DNA of 64,000 nt from Cricetomys ansorgei (taxonomy: Eukaryota > Chordata > Mammalia > Rodentia > Nesomyidae): assembly GCA_026225945.1 (NCBI GenBank), contig JAMJFZ010000181.1, positions 248,001 through 312,000 of the forward strand, read 5' to 3'. The translations under genes were made by a program, and so were the position numbers. How positions within the stretch are numbered: the stretch's first letter is position 1; every line of letters begins with the position of its first letter. Under the pieces are notes generated by a model. It had not been told where the DNA came from, did not search any database, and saw nothing but the letters and a program-made list of their open reading frames with translations. Below, piece by piece: positions 24,613 to 35,439 of this stretch.

Positions 24613-25780
24613 AGTTTTTTTTTCCTTAGAGAATTTTGTCATGGTGTACACGTGTCACACCAGCCCTTGAAAAGTTGTAGCAGAAGATCAGGGAGTTTCT
24701 CAGGTGATCTAGGCCATGTACCATAGTTATAGCAGAGGGTAAACATATATTTCAATATTACTTTCCCATCTATTTATTATCCTATAATTTTAAAACTCAT
24801 TGCCTTTTTGGAGAGAGTAGGATGTTCTTTTTCTCATATTAATACTGTAGCAATAATAACTGTAGCAAAATATTAGTGTGTATCCACAGTTACATTCTCA
24901 AGATATTTCTAGCTATACAATTATTATGCTTCATGGACTTCTGGTCCATTCAATGGCAAATGTGTCGTATGAAAATGACTATTGCTGTGTTCACAGTATA
25001 ATTTGAATGAGAAAGTTAACTGTCCCACAGAATCTATTATGTTTTGTGCATTTTAGTTACTACTTTCTTGCTGCTTTAGTTTAGCCTTTACTAGATTAAG
25101 TCAGATATGAAATCTTTAGCTAAATTTTTTTTTTTTATCTAAAATTGAAGTACCTTGGATTAACGTTATTTCAGTTGTTCCATATTCATATCTAGGACAT
25201 AGAATTGATTCAATTCAGGAAGGAATGTTAAAACAGGCCATGTAAAGGAAAGTCATTGCACATCTCTAATCTTCTCAAGGAACCCTGAACTCTGGTTTCA
25301 GCATGACTACAAGGCTTTGTATTGCAACTGATTTCATATGAAGCCATCAAAATACACCACACTTAAGATATGCATGGATAATAAATCCATTGACAATGCA
25401 ATGTGAAATAATTTGTGGAATCAAATTGATTGTATAGGATTATTAATTTTAAGTTTGTCATAGAAATACCGAACACTAGGATTTTTATAACTGCTATAAA
25501 AACTAGGCAGGATATACAAATCCATATATAACACTATTCACTCCTTGTAGAAAGAATATTGAATTATTTAGAGCTATATATAAGTCACTATGTCCTTAAG
25601 CAAAAGATACATAAAACTAGTGACATTTTTTCACCATAGTTATTTTAAGTCATTTAAGATCAATATAGTAAAATCAATAACAATGTGAAAGAGAAAGTAA
25701 AAACAATATTTTATCTTTGAATATTTCACGCATACACAAATATTGTACTTAAGGTCATTATTCCTCAAGGAAAAAATAAA
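24613..25780. other. Unique AT-rich DNA, no gene seen
   Basis: No recognised transposon. T-run at about 25125-25135. Confidence 0.4.
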
Positions 25781-25784
25781 TTCT

Positions 25785-25850
25785 TCCTTTTATATGTTGG
25801 AGTGATAGATCACATAATAAGCATGAAGAAGGTTGAGAACTATTGTAATG
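25785..25850 (+). repeat. Possible URR1-like hAT terminal fragment
   Basis: GAAGAAGGTTGAGAACTATTG resembles a URR1 terminus (mammalian hAT-Charlie type non-autonomous element). The preceding 45 bp agree only weakly, so this is a tentative call. Confidence 0.3.
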
Positions 25851-26099
25851 GAACTTGTTTTGACTAGCATATCTAAGAGTGACATAATATGCCTTTTAAG
25901 ATTAAGATTCAAGACCATGCTTAAGTTTTGTTCTTGTTTTCTATAAAATCAAATGTATTAAAAGTATCCCAAGAGATCCTACTGGAAGCATAATATAAAT
26001 GGAGCTGACATACTCTGATTGCAGTCCATACTTAAGTCCAATAATTTAAGTAAAGCCATTCATGAGCAACATGTTACTGATGTAGGTGTAGATGTATGT

Positions 26100-27015
26100 G
26101 TTGGTTTTATTATTTTTATTCAATCCCCAGTCCTAGAGGGTTTCAGCTTCTATATGATCTAATTTTCAAGATGCAAGACCAGACCTTGAAGGATTCAGCC
26201 TCCATCAATCTAATTTTATATCTATACCTAGAAGGTTTCAGCCTCTGAGATTTACTGATGAATGATTCACTCTGAATACCTCCTTCTGAACTCAGAGCAA
26301 TACTGAACTCGACTGACTATTCTGGTTAACTCAAGCCACTCGCTGTTCTGGCTTAACTCCTCTCCAAGCTGACTGGTTCAAACTGACATTCCTGAGCTGG
26401 CTGACTGTTTCTGACTGAACTGTTTTGACTCTGGGTGGCTCTAGATGAGTCCCACAATTTCTCTGACTGAACTTTTCTCCTCAGCTTCAAATGTACTCTC
26501 ACTGTTCTCTGACTCTTTCTCTCAAACTCACTCATCATGTCTGACACCGACTTCTGTTGAATTGCCTCTGTGTCTTATCTGACTGATTCTCTGACTACCT
26601 GACTCTCTGAGCTGAGAGGCTGCTTTTATATCATGAGAGCTGGGCATGATCTCACTGTGACTCAGTCTGCTAACTCTTCCTCTGATTTGTTACTTTGTCT
26701 TCACTCTGATTCATCCTCAGACTTGGGATTAAAGGCATGTACTCTTTCTGTACTTCATCCTGCCTCTGACTTTTCACTTCTCAATTGACTAGGATGCTCT
26801 GACTAATCTCTTCCATTCTCTCAATCTCCACAAATTCTCTTTTAACTCTGACTGACTGTGAACTCTAACTGAGAACCATGAACTGAGAATCATGATCTAC
26901 TTCTGAACTGACTTCTTCCTTTTACATACCAGGAGCTAGGATTAAAGGCTTGTGCTACTATTGCCATATGAGCTCTTAAAAGCATGTACTACATTCCAGC
27001 CAGACCACACAAGAC
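26100..27015 (-). repeat. LTR-like rodent repeat, copy 1 (antisense)
   Basis: About 0.9 kb rich in TCTGACT motifs on the plus strand. Its reverse complement aligns along its length with 32305-33140, for example AACCAGAATAGTCAG, CAGAGGAAGAGTTAGCAGA and CTCTCAGCTCAGAGAGTCAGG. Reverse-complement reading shows a TATA-like GATATAAAAGC before the CTCAGCTCAGAG block, an AATAAA-type signal near the far end, and two internal B1-like CCTTTAATCC modules. That layout suggests a solitary LTR. The Repbase family name is not known to me with certainty (RMER-type suspected). The 64-codon frame 26353-26547 is a shadow. Confidence 0.68.
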
Positions 27016-27299
27016 TGTGTTAGAACAGTCATGCTGCTGAATTAAAAGATGAAAATTCCTCTACAGACTGACACATCACATTGTGAATGAATCAAGGTAA
27101 TGCCATAATGAGCAGAGCTGAACCCCACTCACTGTGCACTGCTTATGTTGTCACTCACTAATTTACTGAGCAACTGAATGACTATTGTTTAAAACACTAA
27201 ATTTAGAACAGGGAAACAATCATCAATAATAATTAAAGGCAGAGAAATTTTTAAATTAATTTATAGCTCTTTTCAATTTTTTACTTATTTTTTATTTTT
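27016..27299. other. Unique AT-rich DNA, no gene seen
   Basis: No recognised repeat or coding signal. Confidence 0.35.
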
Positions 27300-28185
27300 A
27301 TTATGTTTATATTTTAACATAATTAAAATACAGTTTTCCCATAACCTCTCTCTCTCTCCTCCTTCCAATCCTTCCTATGCCTTCTTCTACTCCCTGTCAA
27401 ATTTATGTCCTTTTTTCTTTAATTATATTGTTACTGATTATATATATATATATATATAGTTCCTTTTGTGTAGATGATTTCAAGACAAACTACCTGGTAA
27501 TGGATAGCCAATTGAGCAGCTCTTTATGGGGAATACTAATTCTCCTTCCCTCAGAAGTTGATAATTGCTTTTAACTCTTTATCTAGAGATAGAGCTTTGA
27601 GTGATTACCCTCATCCACATTGACATGTCAGCTGGTGTTAGAATGCTTCACATCTTTTTTAAGCAATAATATTTTTGCAGTATTGAGAATATAGCTTCCC
27701 TGTCATAGCTAGTAGGAACAATGCTATGGCACACTTCTTAGTCCTCTGGCTTGAACAGTTTTTCTGCGGCCTCTTCCCCAATGTTCCCAAGTCTAGTTGC
27801 AAGAGGTATGTTATAGATGCATCAATGGAGGCTGTATATCCCATGGACAGTTGTTCTCTAAGTTTTGGCCAGTTGTGGCCTTCTGCTGCAAGAAGAACCT
27901 TCTTTGATGATGAGACAGATCTATACTTATCTATGAGTGTAACGATAAGTATTTATAATGCAGCTAAGAATTATGCTGGTTTAAGAAATTGGGAGTAGTG
28001 GGTTCTCCTGTAAGCCATGTGTAGTAGGTTAGGTTTTCAGGACCAGGCACAGTTTTCCTAATGTTTATGCTTGCCTTGAGTCCTCTATGCCTCTCACTTG
28101 GAAGAAGTATTGTATTGCTACTTAGGAAAATGATCTTGAGTAGCTGAATATTGTCAGTACTAATTAAATACACTGCTAGTACAGA
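27300..28185 (+). repeat. Rodent L1-associated non-coding repeat, long copy
   Basis: Recognised in order: CCTTCCAATCCTTCCTATG, TTATGTCCTTTTTTCTTTAA, an (AT)n at about 27438-27458, TGGATAGCCAATTGAGCAGC, CCACATTGACATGTCAGCTG, TTCTGCGGCCTCTTCCCCAA, TGTTATAGATGCATC, ATACTTATCTATGAGTGTAA, AGAATTATGCTGGTTTAAGA, AGTGGGTTCTCCTGTAAGCC. Same family as 880-1480 and 6600-7245. Frames 27377-27574 and 27726-27998 are shadows. Confidence 0.75.
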
Positions 28186-29134
28186 ATGTCCCACTTCCTC
28201 ATGGCATAAATTAGGATGCTCAGAGTCTAGTTTCTGATAGGTCTTTATGTGAATGAGACTTTATAAAACTCAGGCTTATTGATCAAAAAGTACTCCTTAA
28301 TAAAGGTGGATATGTTTTATTGATCAAAAATGTATTCTGTAGATAGAACTTGTATCAGATATACAAAGGCAAAGTTTAGTTGGGTTTATCTGAATTTAAG
28401 CTGAAGTTAATATGGTCTGGTCTTTAGATGCAATGATATTTTCATAGGATGATTTATAATAGTTCCAAAAAGATTCATTTGTAATATCAAGTTTTAAATT
28501 ATAATCTATTTGGCAGCTCTCCAATTCGAAGCTTACGGCTATACACAATGGAAAGCTCCTTTAAAAATCACTTAAAAAATAACATCTTGACTTCCAGAAT
28601 GTATATCTAAAAGTGGCAGAAAAATCCTTCCAACAGATGAACAAATTTGCAAAACAAGCTACCTGGTAGTCCTGTTCATAGAAACAAAAGGTGCTGAATT
28701 GAGTGATTCCAGTGTTTCTTTTTAGACTAATATAGTGATATTTACATGTGTTCCTGTGTTTGTTTTTCCACAGAGCTGTGAGAGGAAAGAAACCAGATAA
28801 TTTTGTATGGAAGAAATAGGACTCAGAAACAGTTTTGTAAAACTATCATTTCATTTGTAAATGCCTATTGTTTATAATCTAAAGTTTAGAACAAAAACAA
28901 CATGAAGAATTTCTCATTTCCAGCTAATTGTGTATGAGAACAATTATCCACAAGTGAGTGCCTGTGAAGTTGTTTATTATTTCTATCCAAAAAAGACTAG
29001 ATTCTAACCTAATCAGGCTTTAACTTATTCATCAAAATATCTTCACATTCTAAGTGACTTGTCAGAGCATCTCTATATATTAAATTCCTGTGTATTCTTT
29101 TTTGACATATCATTTGTTGCCAACATTTTACCTT
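28186..29134. other. Unique AT-rich DNA, no gene seen
   Basis: A TTGATCAAAAA motif recurs at about 28278 and 28320. No recognised transposon. Confidence 0.4.
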
Positions 29135-29135
29135 G

Positions 29136-29159
29136 ATATATGTATATATATATATATAT

Positions 29160-29195
<36 letters not shown>

Positions 29196-29292
29196 ATATG
29201 AGAGAGAGAGAGAGAGAGAGAGAGAACCTGGATAAGGCACTCATATCTCTCTCTCTCTCTCTCTCCCTCTCTCTCTCTCTCCTCTCCCTCTC

Positions 29293-29355
<63 letters not shown>

Positions 29356-29360
29356 TATAT
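29136..29360. repeat. Compound microsatellite (TA)n(CA)n(GA)n-loop-(CT)n(AT)n
   Basis: Order on the plus strand: TA run, CA run (about 29164-29190), GA run (about 29201-29225), a 22-nt unique spacer, CT runs (about 29246-29316), then AT run (about 29316-29346). The GA and CT arms, and the outer TA and AT arms, are self-complementary. Frames 29009-29424 on both strands are artefacts. Confidence 0.96.
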
Positions 29361-30184
29361 TAACTGATCTAGATGAAATTTGATTGCAGGTACAGTATAA
29401 TCCCTTCTTACATGGATAGTTCAATGCTTGTTTTCTAAAAATAAAACAACCTTTCCAAAATCCCAGTATATAAAATAGGAATTGATTTATTTAATTTATA
29501 TCTTTTCAAATAATACGCCTCTTCTTCTGAGAGTTCCTTGTCTGTTGCTTGTCTGAAATTAGCAATCTTGACACGTTCTCACAAATCCTTCCTCACTGTG
29601 TTAGACACTCTTTATTTTTCTATCAAATCTTCATCAGGATATCTCTTTCTTCAATAGTCCATAGGCCTGATAGCAAGTGTGATCATACTTATTTTACTTC
29701 CCTGTTCAACGTAGCATAATTTATAGCACCCAATTTACTTATAAATTGTATTTTTATTTGAACATATTTTTATATTGTGCTTACACTTACAATCTTTGCC
29801 TCTTTTAAGAATAAATAAGCTTGCTACATTTTTTAATCATTTCAAAACTACAACCTTAGACACACAGAATCCATCTAAACATAGTTCATCAAGTCCTTAA
29901 CTACTATTTGAAATATCTCATTTTAGTATCAAAATTAATAAAAAAAAACACATTGATTACTTTTAAGACTATTTAACAATGATGTAACAATTTTATTGAA
30001 GTCTTATTTTTGAGGCAATTTTATTTTTCATATTTTTATTAAAAAAGAAGAGCAATTAATCAGTCAGGTGTTTATCATGTTTACCATATTTACAATGTTG
30101 AGCACTTGGCAGAGATTATCAAATCTTATAAAATAATGTTCCTGTTTTAGTGCAGATGTAAGCTTCTGCACTTAAGAGCTGTCA
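29361..30184. other. Unique AT-rich DNA, no gene seen
   Basis: No recognised repeat or coding signal. Confidence 0.4.
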
Positions 30185-30275
30185 TTCAGTCCCTTTAATG
30201 CAATGACAGTACAGTATCATTATTCCTGCTTCTCAGATGAAGGAATTAAGACTGCAGAGAAAGTGAGTTCTCAGT
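30185..30275 (-). repeat. MIR fragment, antisense
   Basis: CAGTATCATTATTCCTGCTTC, TCAGATGAAGGAATTAAGAC and GCAGAGAAAGTGAGTT match the reverse complement of the MIR 3' half. Confidence 0.6.
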
Positions 30276-30339
30276 AGGATTTATATATTTTATAAGAAAT
30301 ACCTGGAGCCTGGATAAGGTACTCATCTCTCTTAGCTTC

Positions 30340-30700
30340 GTAGGTTTGTTATAACAAGTCTCTATAACTTTTGTGGGTGAAGACAACAAATGTGTTCTCT
30401 CATACATTTGGGGGACTTAAGTCTGAAATCAGATGGCTGTATGGTCTATTCCTTTTGGAAGATAAAAGGAGAACTTTATTTATTTTCTTTTGAAACTTCT
30501 AATATTGCTTGTGATGCATGGCCTTGTTTGGTATATGGATGTATTATACCAACTGGTAGCCCTGGAGTCACATGGAAGTCTTTTGGTGGGTCTCCCTCTG
30601 TGGATTTTTGTTTGGGTGGTTTGTTTTACTTATGAGGACACTGATCATGTTGGAATAGGGACATATAGCTGCAGAGACTTAGTTTCCAAATAAGTCCAGA
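30340..30700 (+). repeat. Ancient mammalian interspersed repeat, family unnamed
   Basis: AACTTTTGTGGGTGAAGACA, TTCTCTCATACATTTGGG, ACTTAAGTCTGAAATCAGATG, ATTCCTTTTGGAAGATAAAAG and ATGAGGACACTGATCATGTTG resemble a mammal-wide element whose consensus has similar blocks in this order. I cannot name the family safely. Frames 30390-30635 and 30490-30693 are inside it and unlikely to be genes. Confidence 0.45.
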
Positions 30701-30734
30701 GGTTGAAACTAAGAATCTTCCATTAGTACTTTTC

Positions 30735-30958
30735 ATGTTATCTTTGGAGACAGGGTCTATCTCTGAACCCAGAGCTGATGAACTGCCTAGACTGGCTTCC
30801 CAGAAGCACTGGCAATCTGCCTATCTTGTGCAGGAAAGCACTGGGGTTAGAAACCTGGGAAATTACAGCCGGCTTTTACATATGTGCCAGAGACAAGCTT
30901 GGGTCCTAATTCTTGTTCATCAGGCACTTTACTGACAGAGCCTTCCTCCCAATCTTAA
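30735..30958 (-). repeat. B4/RSINE1-type SINE, antisense
   Basis: TGGAGACAGGGTCTATCTCTG, AACCCAGAGCTGATGAACTG, CTAGACTGGCTTCCC, TTACAGCCGGCTTTTACAT and GGCACTTTACTGACAGAGCC follow the reverse complement of B4/RSINE1 (a fused ID-type head and B1-type body). The 66-codon frame 30735-30935 is the repeat. Confidence 0.82.
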
Positions 30959-32304
30959 ATTTGCATTTTTGAACTGTATAATTTTAGAAAAAAATTAAAC
31001 AAGACTCCATTTATAAATATCTTAAATTATGCTGTTACTTATCAAATGTTCCATATTAAAGGAAAATTTCTATCAAAAAATTCTTTCTAGTTATTAAAAT
31101 TATTTTGGTATAAAATGCTGCAGTTGTATTTATGGAGGACTTTTACTTCTGATTTCATTTTACTAGAATTCTATATTTCATTAACTTTAAATGTAACATT
31201 TTTTATATCTTATATTTACTTTCACATATATAAAAATTACTATATCTTTAACCATTTCCTTACAGAGAGTCATTATTAAAATCACTGATGAAAAATTCTT
31301 CAATGCTTATTTTATACCCATGAACCAGACTCTATTTAGTTAGTAGTTATATTCAACAATTTAAAGCACAGTTTATGTTGTTAAATGACACCAAAATTTA
31401 ACTACTACTTACTGAATCCATCTAATTTAAGGTACTTCATTTCTTAATGATTCTTTACAACTATCTATGTCATGAAGGAAAGCTTTAAAGGTAAGTCAAC
31501 AGTTAAACCAGCAGCATTCTTGTAGTTCAGCTTAATCACATGTGCTGTGGGTAGCTACCTGTTTCATGTTCGCCTTTGGAGAGCATGCTAATGTATTCTT
31601 GCATTGAAATAAATACGATATACCAAGGACAAATTCATCCCAGTAAAATCACATGTGTTTAAGACTCTTCTTCACTCAAAATCATTCTGTGGTTCATCAT
31701 TGATGGAAGAAATAGCATATCTGCTTCATCATGTAGTTTGCTATTTATTTTGTCAGATTTTGAGGCTATTTTAATAAGGGTCTGATTTTCTTTTCTTAAC
31801 CTGAGTCAATTTTACTTTTAAATTTTTTATTATCTTAAATATATAAATGGATAGATTCAGATAGAAATATAGATTAATATTATTTTTACCATATTGCTTT
31901 CATTATTTTGGTATATTTTTCAGACATTCATACATGGTGTTATTTCTTTCCTAAGAACAGACTTTTAATTTAACTTTTTTGTTTAGTTCTGTTTTCCACA
32001 CCATGTTCTCTAGCTTTTTTTCCAAGATACTGTTGACCAAAGTACTCCACAAGCACAATTGAAATGTCATCATCACCATTAGGTCTTATACTCACATGTT
32101 TCATGTTATCACTCTGTTACTGAGACACCAAGCAAGTTCTTTGATGTTCTGGAGGAGAGAGCTCCTGATTTTAAAAACAAATAACTCTACAAACTAGAGG
32201 AATAGGCCTGTGTAGGAGGTGTAAGGGATCACATCCAAGGGTCTACATGGAGGATTCCTATTCAGAGGCCTGTGTGGTTGGGATAGAATGTAGGAACAAT
32301 GTTA
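30959..32304. other. Unique AT-rich DNA, no gene seen
   Basis: About 1.3 kb with no recognised transposon and dense stops. Confidence 0.4.
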
Positions 32305-33140
32305 GGTATGTTGGTACACATTTTTAATCCCAGTATTAGGAAGGCAGTGCTGGTGCATGCGTTTATCCCAGTTCTTGAATGATAGGAATCAGAGCACAGA
32401 AGAAGTCAGTGTCAGACAGGAAATAGATGTCTGAGATGAGTCAGAGTGAAGGCCAAACAAAATGACGAATCAGAGGAAGAGTTAGCAGAGTGAGTCTGAG
32501 TGATGATATGCCCAACTCTCAGGATAGAAAAACAGACTCTCAGCTCAAAGAGTCAGGACAAGACACGAAGACAATGAAGCCATCTGACTGAGGATAAGGC
32601 AGAGAAGCAGAGAGGCTGACTGAGGCAAAATGGGGCAGTGAGAGTTCACAGAGACACGGAAGCAGTCTGAGGAGTCTGAGGAAGAGACACAGAGGCAGTT
32701 TGGCAAAAGAATTCAGTATCAGATGGGAAGAGTGAGTCAGTTTGAAGCTGAGCAGAGCAATTCAGTCTGAGGAGGTAGCAGAATTATCAGTTAACCAGAG
32801 TCTGAAGACTTAGATCAGAAGGAGTCAGCTAGCTCAGAATACCAGTTTGATATTTGGAGAATATCAGTCAATTTGGAGAAGAGTTTGAGCCAGAAAAGCA
32901 AGTGAGTCGAACCAGAAGAGTTAATGTTCAGGAGCTAATCAGAGTAGCTCAGAGATCAGTAAACCTCGGAGGTTGATTAGATTGTATGGAGGTTTAAATG
33001 TTCTAGATTGTATGAAAGCTAAAGCCTTCTAGTTCTAGGCTTAAAAATAGATTGTATGGAGGCTGAAAAGCTTCAGGACACCAGAATTAGGACCAGGGAT
33101 GGAATTAGACAAAAGAATAAACTTCCTTTTACCCTAAATC
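32305..33140 (+). repeat. LTR-like rodent repeat, copy 2 (sense)
   Basis: Inverted relative to the copy at 26100-27015. Shared blocks include GAGGAAGAGTTAGCAGAGTG, CTCAGCTCAAAGAGTCAGGA and TTTGAGCCAGAAAAGCAAGTG, plus repeated AGATTGTATGGAGG motifs near the 3' end and an AATAAAC signal at about 33114. At the 5' end are B1-like TTTTTAATCCCAG and GTTTATCCCAG modules. The TATA-like box of copy 1 reads GATAGAAAAAC here, so it is degraded. Confidence 0.68.
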
Positions 33141-33269
33141 TACAGCTTCAGCAAATTATTTGTAGAGAAACTGTGATAATTTTAAGTTTACTTACCATGG
33201 TGCTACCATGAATTATCTCCCCAGATAAGAGCAGTCCTCTTAGGTTTACTGATCGAACAGTGCACCACA

Positions 33270-33985
33270 AGATAGAAAAAGGCCAGGCACTGATCCCAGC
33301 ATCAAGCGTGGACTAGGCAACCCAGCAAGAAGAAAAGGGTCCGAAGAACAGGTAAGACAGTCAGAGCACCCTGGTCACTCCAGACTGTAGGAACTCCACA
33401 GAAACACCAAGCTCTAGATAAGCATAAGACAAATCTAGAGGACCCTGTAGGTTCTGCTTCTGCCACTTCAGGCTCAATGAGTCCCCAAGAATGCTGTCTG
33501 TTGACTCTGTGGGGCTTGTTCTCCTGGTGTTCTTGAACCTTCTGGCCCCTGCAGTCATTCGTCTCCCTCTTCCATGGGGCTTCTCAAGCTCTACAAAATG
33601 TTTGGCCCTGGACCTCTGCATCTGCTCCCCATCAGCTTCCAGAGGAAGCCTCTGTGATGAAAAATGGGCTAGGTACCAATCTATGAGTAGAGCAGGATAT
33701 CATTTGAAATCATCTCGTGACTATCCAATCTCTAGTTCCTGGCTTGTCCTGCTGTCTCGGGCATGGCATGGGGTTCTGCCCTCCATTGTCCTAGTGACTC
33801 CTGTATGGAGACTAGATTATAAGTTGAAGGTTTTATAGCTGGGATGGTGTCCAAGTTCATCACTGGAAGCCCTGCCAGGATATAGGAGATGGCCTGTGCA
33901 GGCATCCCATCTCCCATTGCTAGAGGTTCTCTTTAGGCTCTCCCTTGTAGATTCCAGTGAGTTTCCACTGCCCTAGGTTTTCTGT
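33270..33985 (+). repeat. Rodent L1-associated non-coding repeat
   Basis: Blocks recognised: CCCAGCATCAAGCGTGGACT, GGCAACCCAGCAAGAAGAAA, GTTGACTCTGTGGGGCTTGT, TCTTCCATGGGGCTTCTCAA, CCTCTGCATCTGCTCCCCATC, CCAATCTATGAGTAGAGCAGG, TCACTGGAAGCCCTGCCAGG, ATATAGGAGATGGCCTGTGC. It leads straight into an L1 ORF2 3' end. Frames 33361-33621, 33491-33838 and 33732-33917 are shadows. Confidence 0.72.
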
Positions 33986-34605
33986 TCCCCACTAAATATC
34001 CTTCTCCTTGATATTTAACCAAAAGACACTCTATCCTATGAGAAGTACACTTTTTCAACTATATTCATAGCAGCTTTATTCATAATAGCCTGAAATTTTA
34101 AACAACATAGATGTCCCCCAACTGAAGAATGGTTAAAATAATTGTGGTACATTTACACAATGGAGTATTGCTTAGCTATTAAAAATTCAGGAATTTTGTG
34201 GGCAAATGGATGTAACCAGGAAAACAACAACAACAAAACATCCTGAGTGAGGTAACTCAGTTCCAGAAAGACAAGCATGGCATGTACTCACTTATATGTG
34301 GATATTAACTGTTAAGCAAAGGACAAAGTGGCTACAATCCACAAACCCAGAGAGACTGTGCAAAAGGAGGGAACCAATGGGGACCTGGGGATCTCCCTGG
34401 TAAAGGGAAATCGGAACAGATTGTGCAGGTGGGTTGTGGGAGGATTGGAATGGGAAGAGACAGGAGCAGGTGGAGGGAGAGGGACGAGGGAAAAAAGATA
34501 TGGAGAAACGACCAGAATTGGGCATTTTTCTTATGGAGACATCTGCTTTAGTGATCCAGGCTGTGTGGGACCCATGAATATTATATACAAGAGCTTTTGA
34601 AAAAT
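33986..34605 (+). repeat. Rodent LINE-1 ORF2 3' end plus 3' UTR start
   Basis: ORF2 tail blocks: CCAAAAGACACTCTATCCTA, TTCATAGCAGCTTTATTCAT, GATGTCCCCCAACTGAAGAA, TGGTACATTTACACAATGGA, GTATTGCTTAGCTATTAAAA, GGCAAATGGATGTAACCAGG, CATCCTGAGTGAGGTAACTC, ATGTGGATATTAAC. Then the UTR-type GGGGACCTGGGGATCTCCCT and GGTAAAGGGAAATCGGAACAG. Frameshifts and stops make it non-functional. Frames 34292-34600 on both strands are shadows. Confidence 0.88.
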
Positions 34606-35439
34606 ATAATGCTCTATCTATAGATACCTTTGTTTTATTTTTTTCAAATTTTCTACATGACCTATATTAAACAATTAATTCTTCACAAGCACTTCCAAAA
34701 AATTGTGATGTCTATGTACTTACACTTTAGACTTAATGAGGTAATGTCTAAAGAGAACTGCACATTCTTGGGAGAATACAGAAGGACAGACTCTACATCA
34801 TGGTAGGATTTAATGTTTTTGTTGAGAAACTGAATGGTGCCTTTTGTACTTCAGAGGACAGGAGGTCCCAAGATACACTGTGGTATTAGAAGAAGTATGA
34901 TGACAACTATTTAAGTGTAAAAAAAAAGAAAGAAAATGCCTCCTAATAATGAAAAATAGAAGCAGAAAACTATCAATGTAAAGGAGATTTGAAAAAATAG
35001 CATGCAAGAGGGTCGTCTTCCCTAGTAATTGTGTGCAAAACAATTCATCACTCTCTTAGCACATTTTCTTCCTTGTGCCAGGGTAAGGTATCTGCCTCTC
35101 ATTTCTGCTTATGATAACCTTGACTCTGCAGCTGGCTCCTCCTCATATCCTCTATCCTTAAGGGTGAAGGACCTGAAGCACTGAGTCATTGAGATTTTGA
35201 TTCTCTATCCATTCCTCATTAACAATCTCATTCAGAACATGGCTTTAGATATCTATGTGCTTTTAATTCCCAAACTTAGCTCTGAAGCTTGATCTAATCT
35301 CCTAGATATTAATTGCCTCAACTTCCTATTATACCACCTCTTCTTGGAAGCCTGATATGAGTTTGAATTTTATTTTCATTGTATTGGGCATTTTTCAAAT
35401 TAAAATATAATAAGATAAAATGAAAGGTATCATATTGAT
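34606..35439. other. Unique AT-rich DNA, no gene seen
   Basis: No recognised repeat. Frame 34810-35043 (minus) is featureless. Confidence 0.4.

Noticed and set aside
29009..29424. Open frames of 62-98 codons on both strands
   Set aside because: Entirely driven by the compound TA/CA/GA/CT/AT microsatellite.
33491..33838. 115-codon plus-strand frame with a signal-peptide-like start
   Set aside because: Sits within an L1-associated non-coding repeat seen elsewhere in the window; hydrophobic start is a chance effect.
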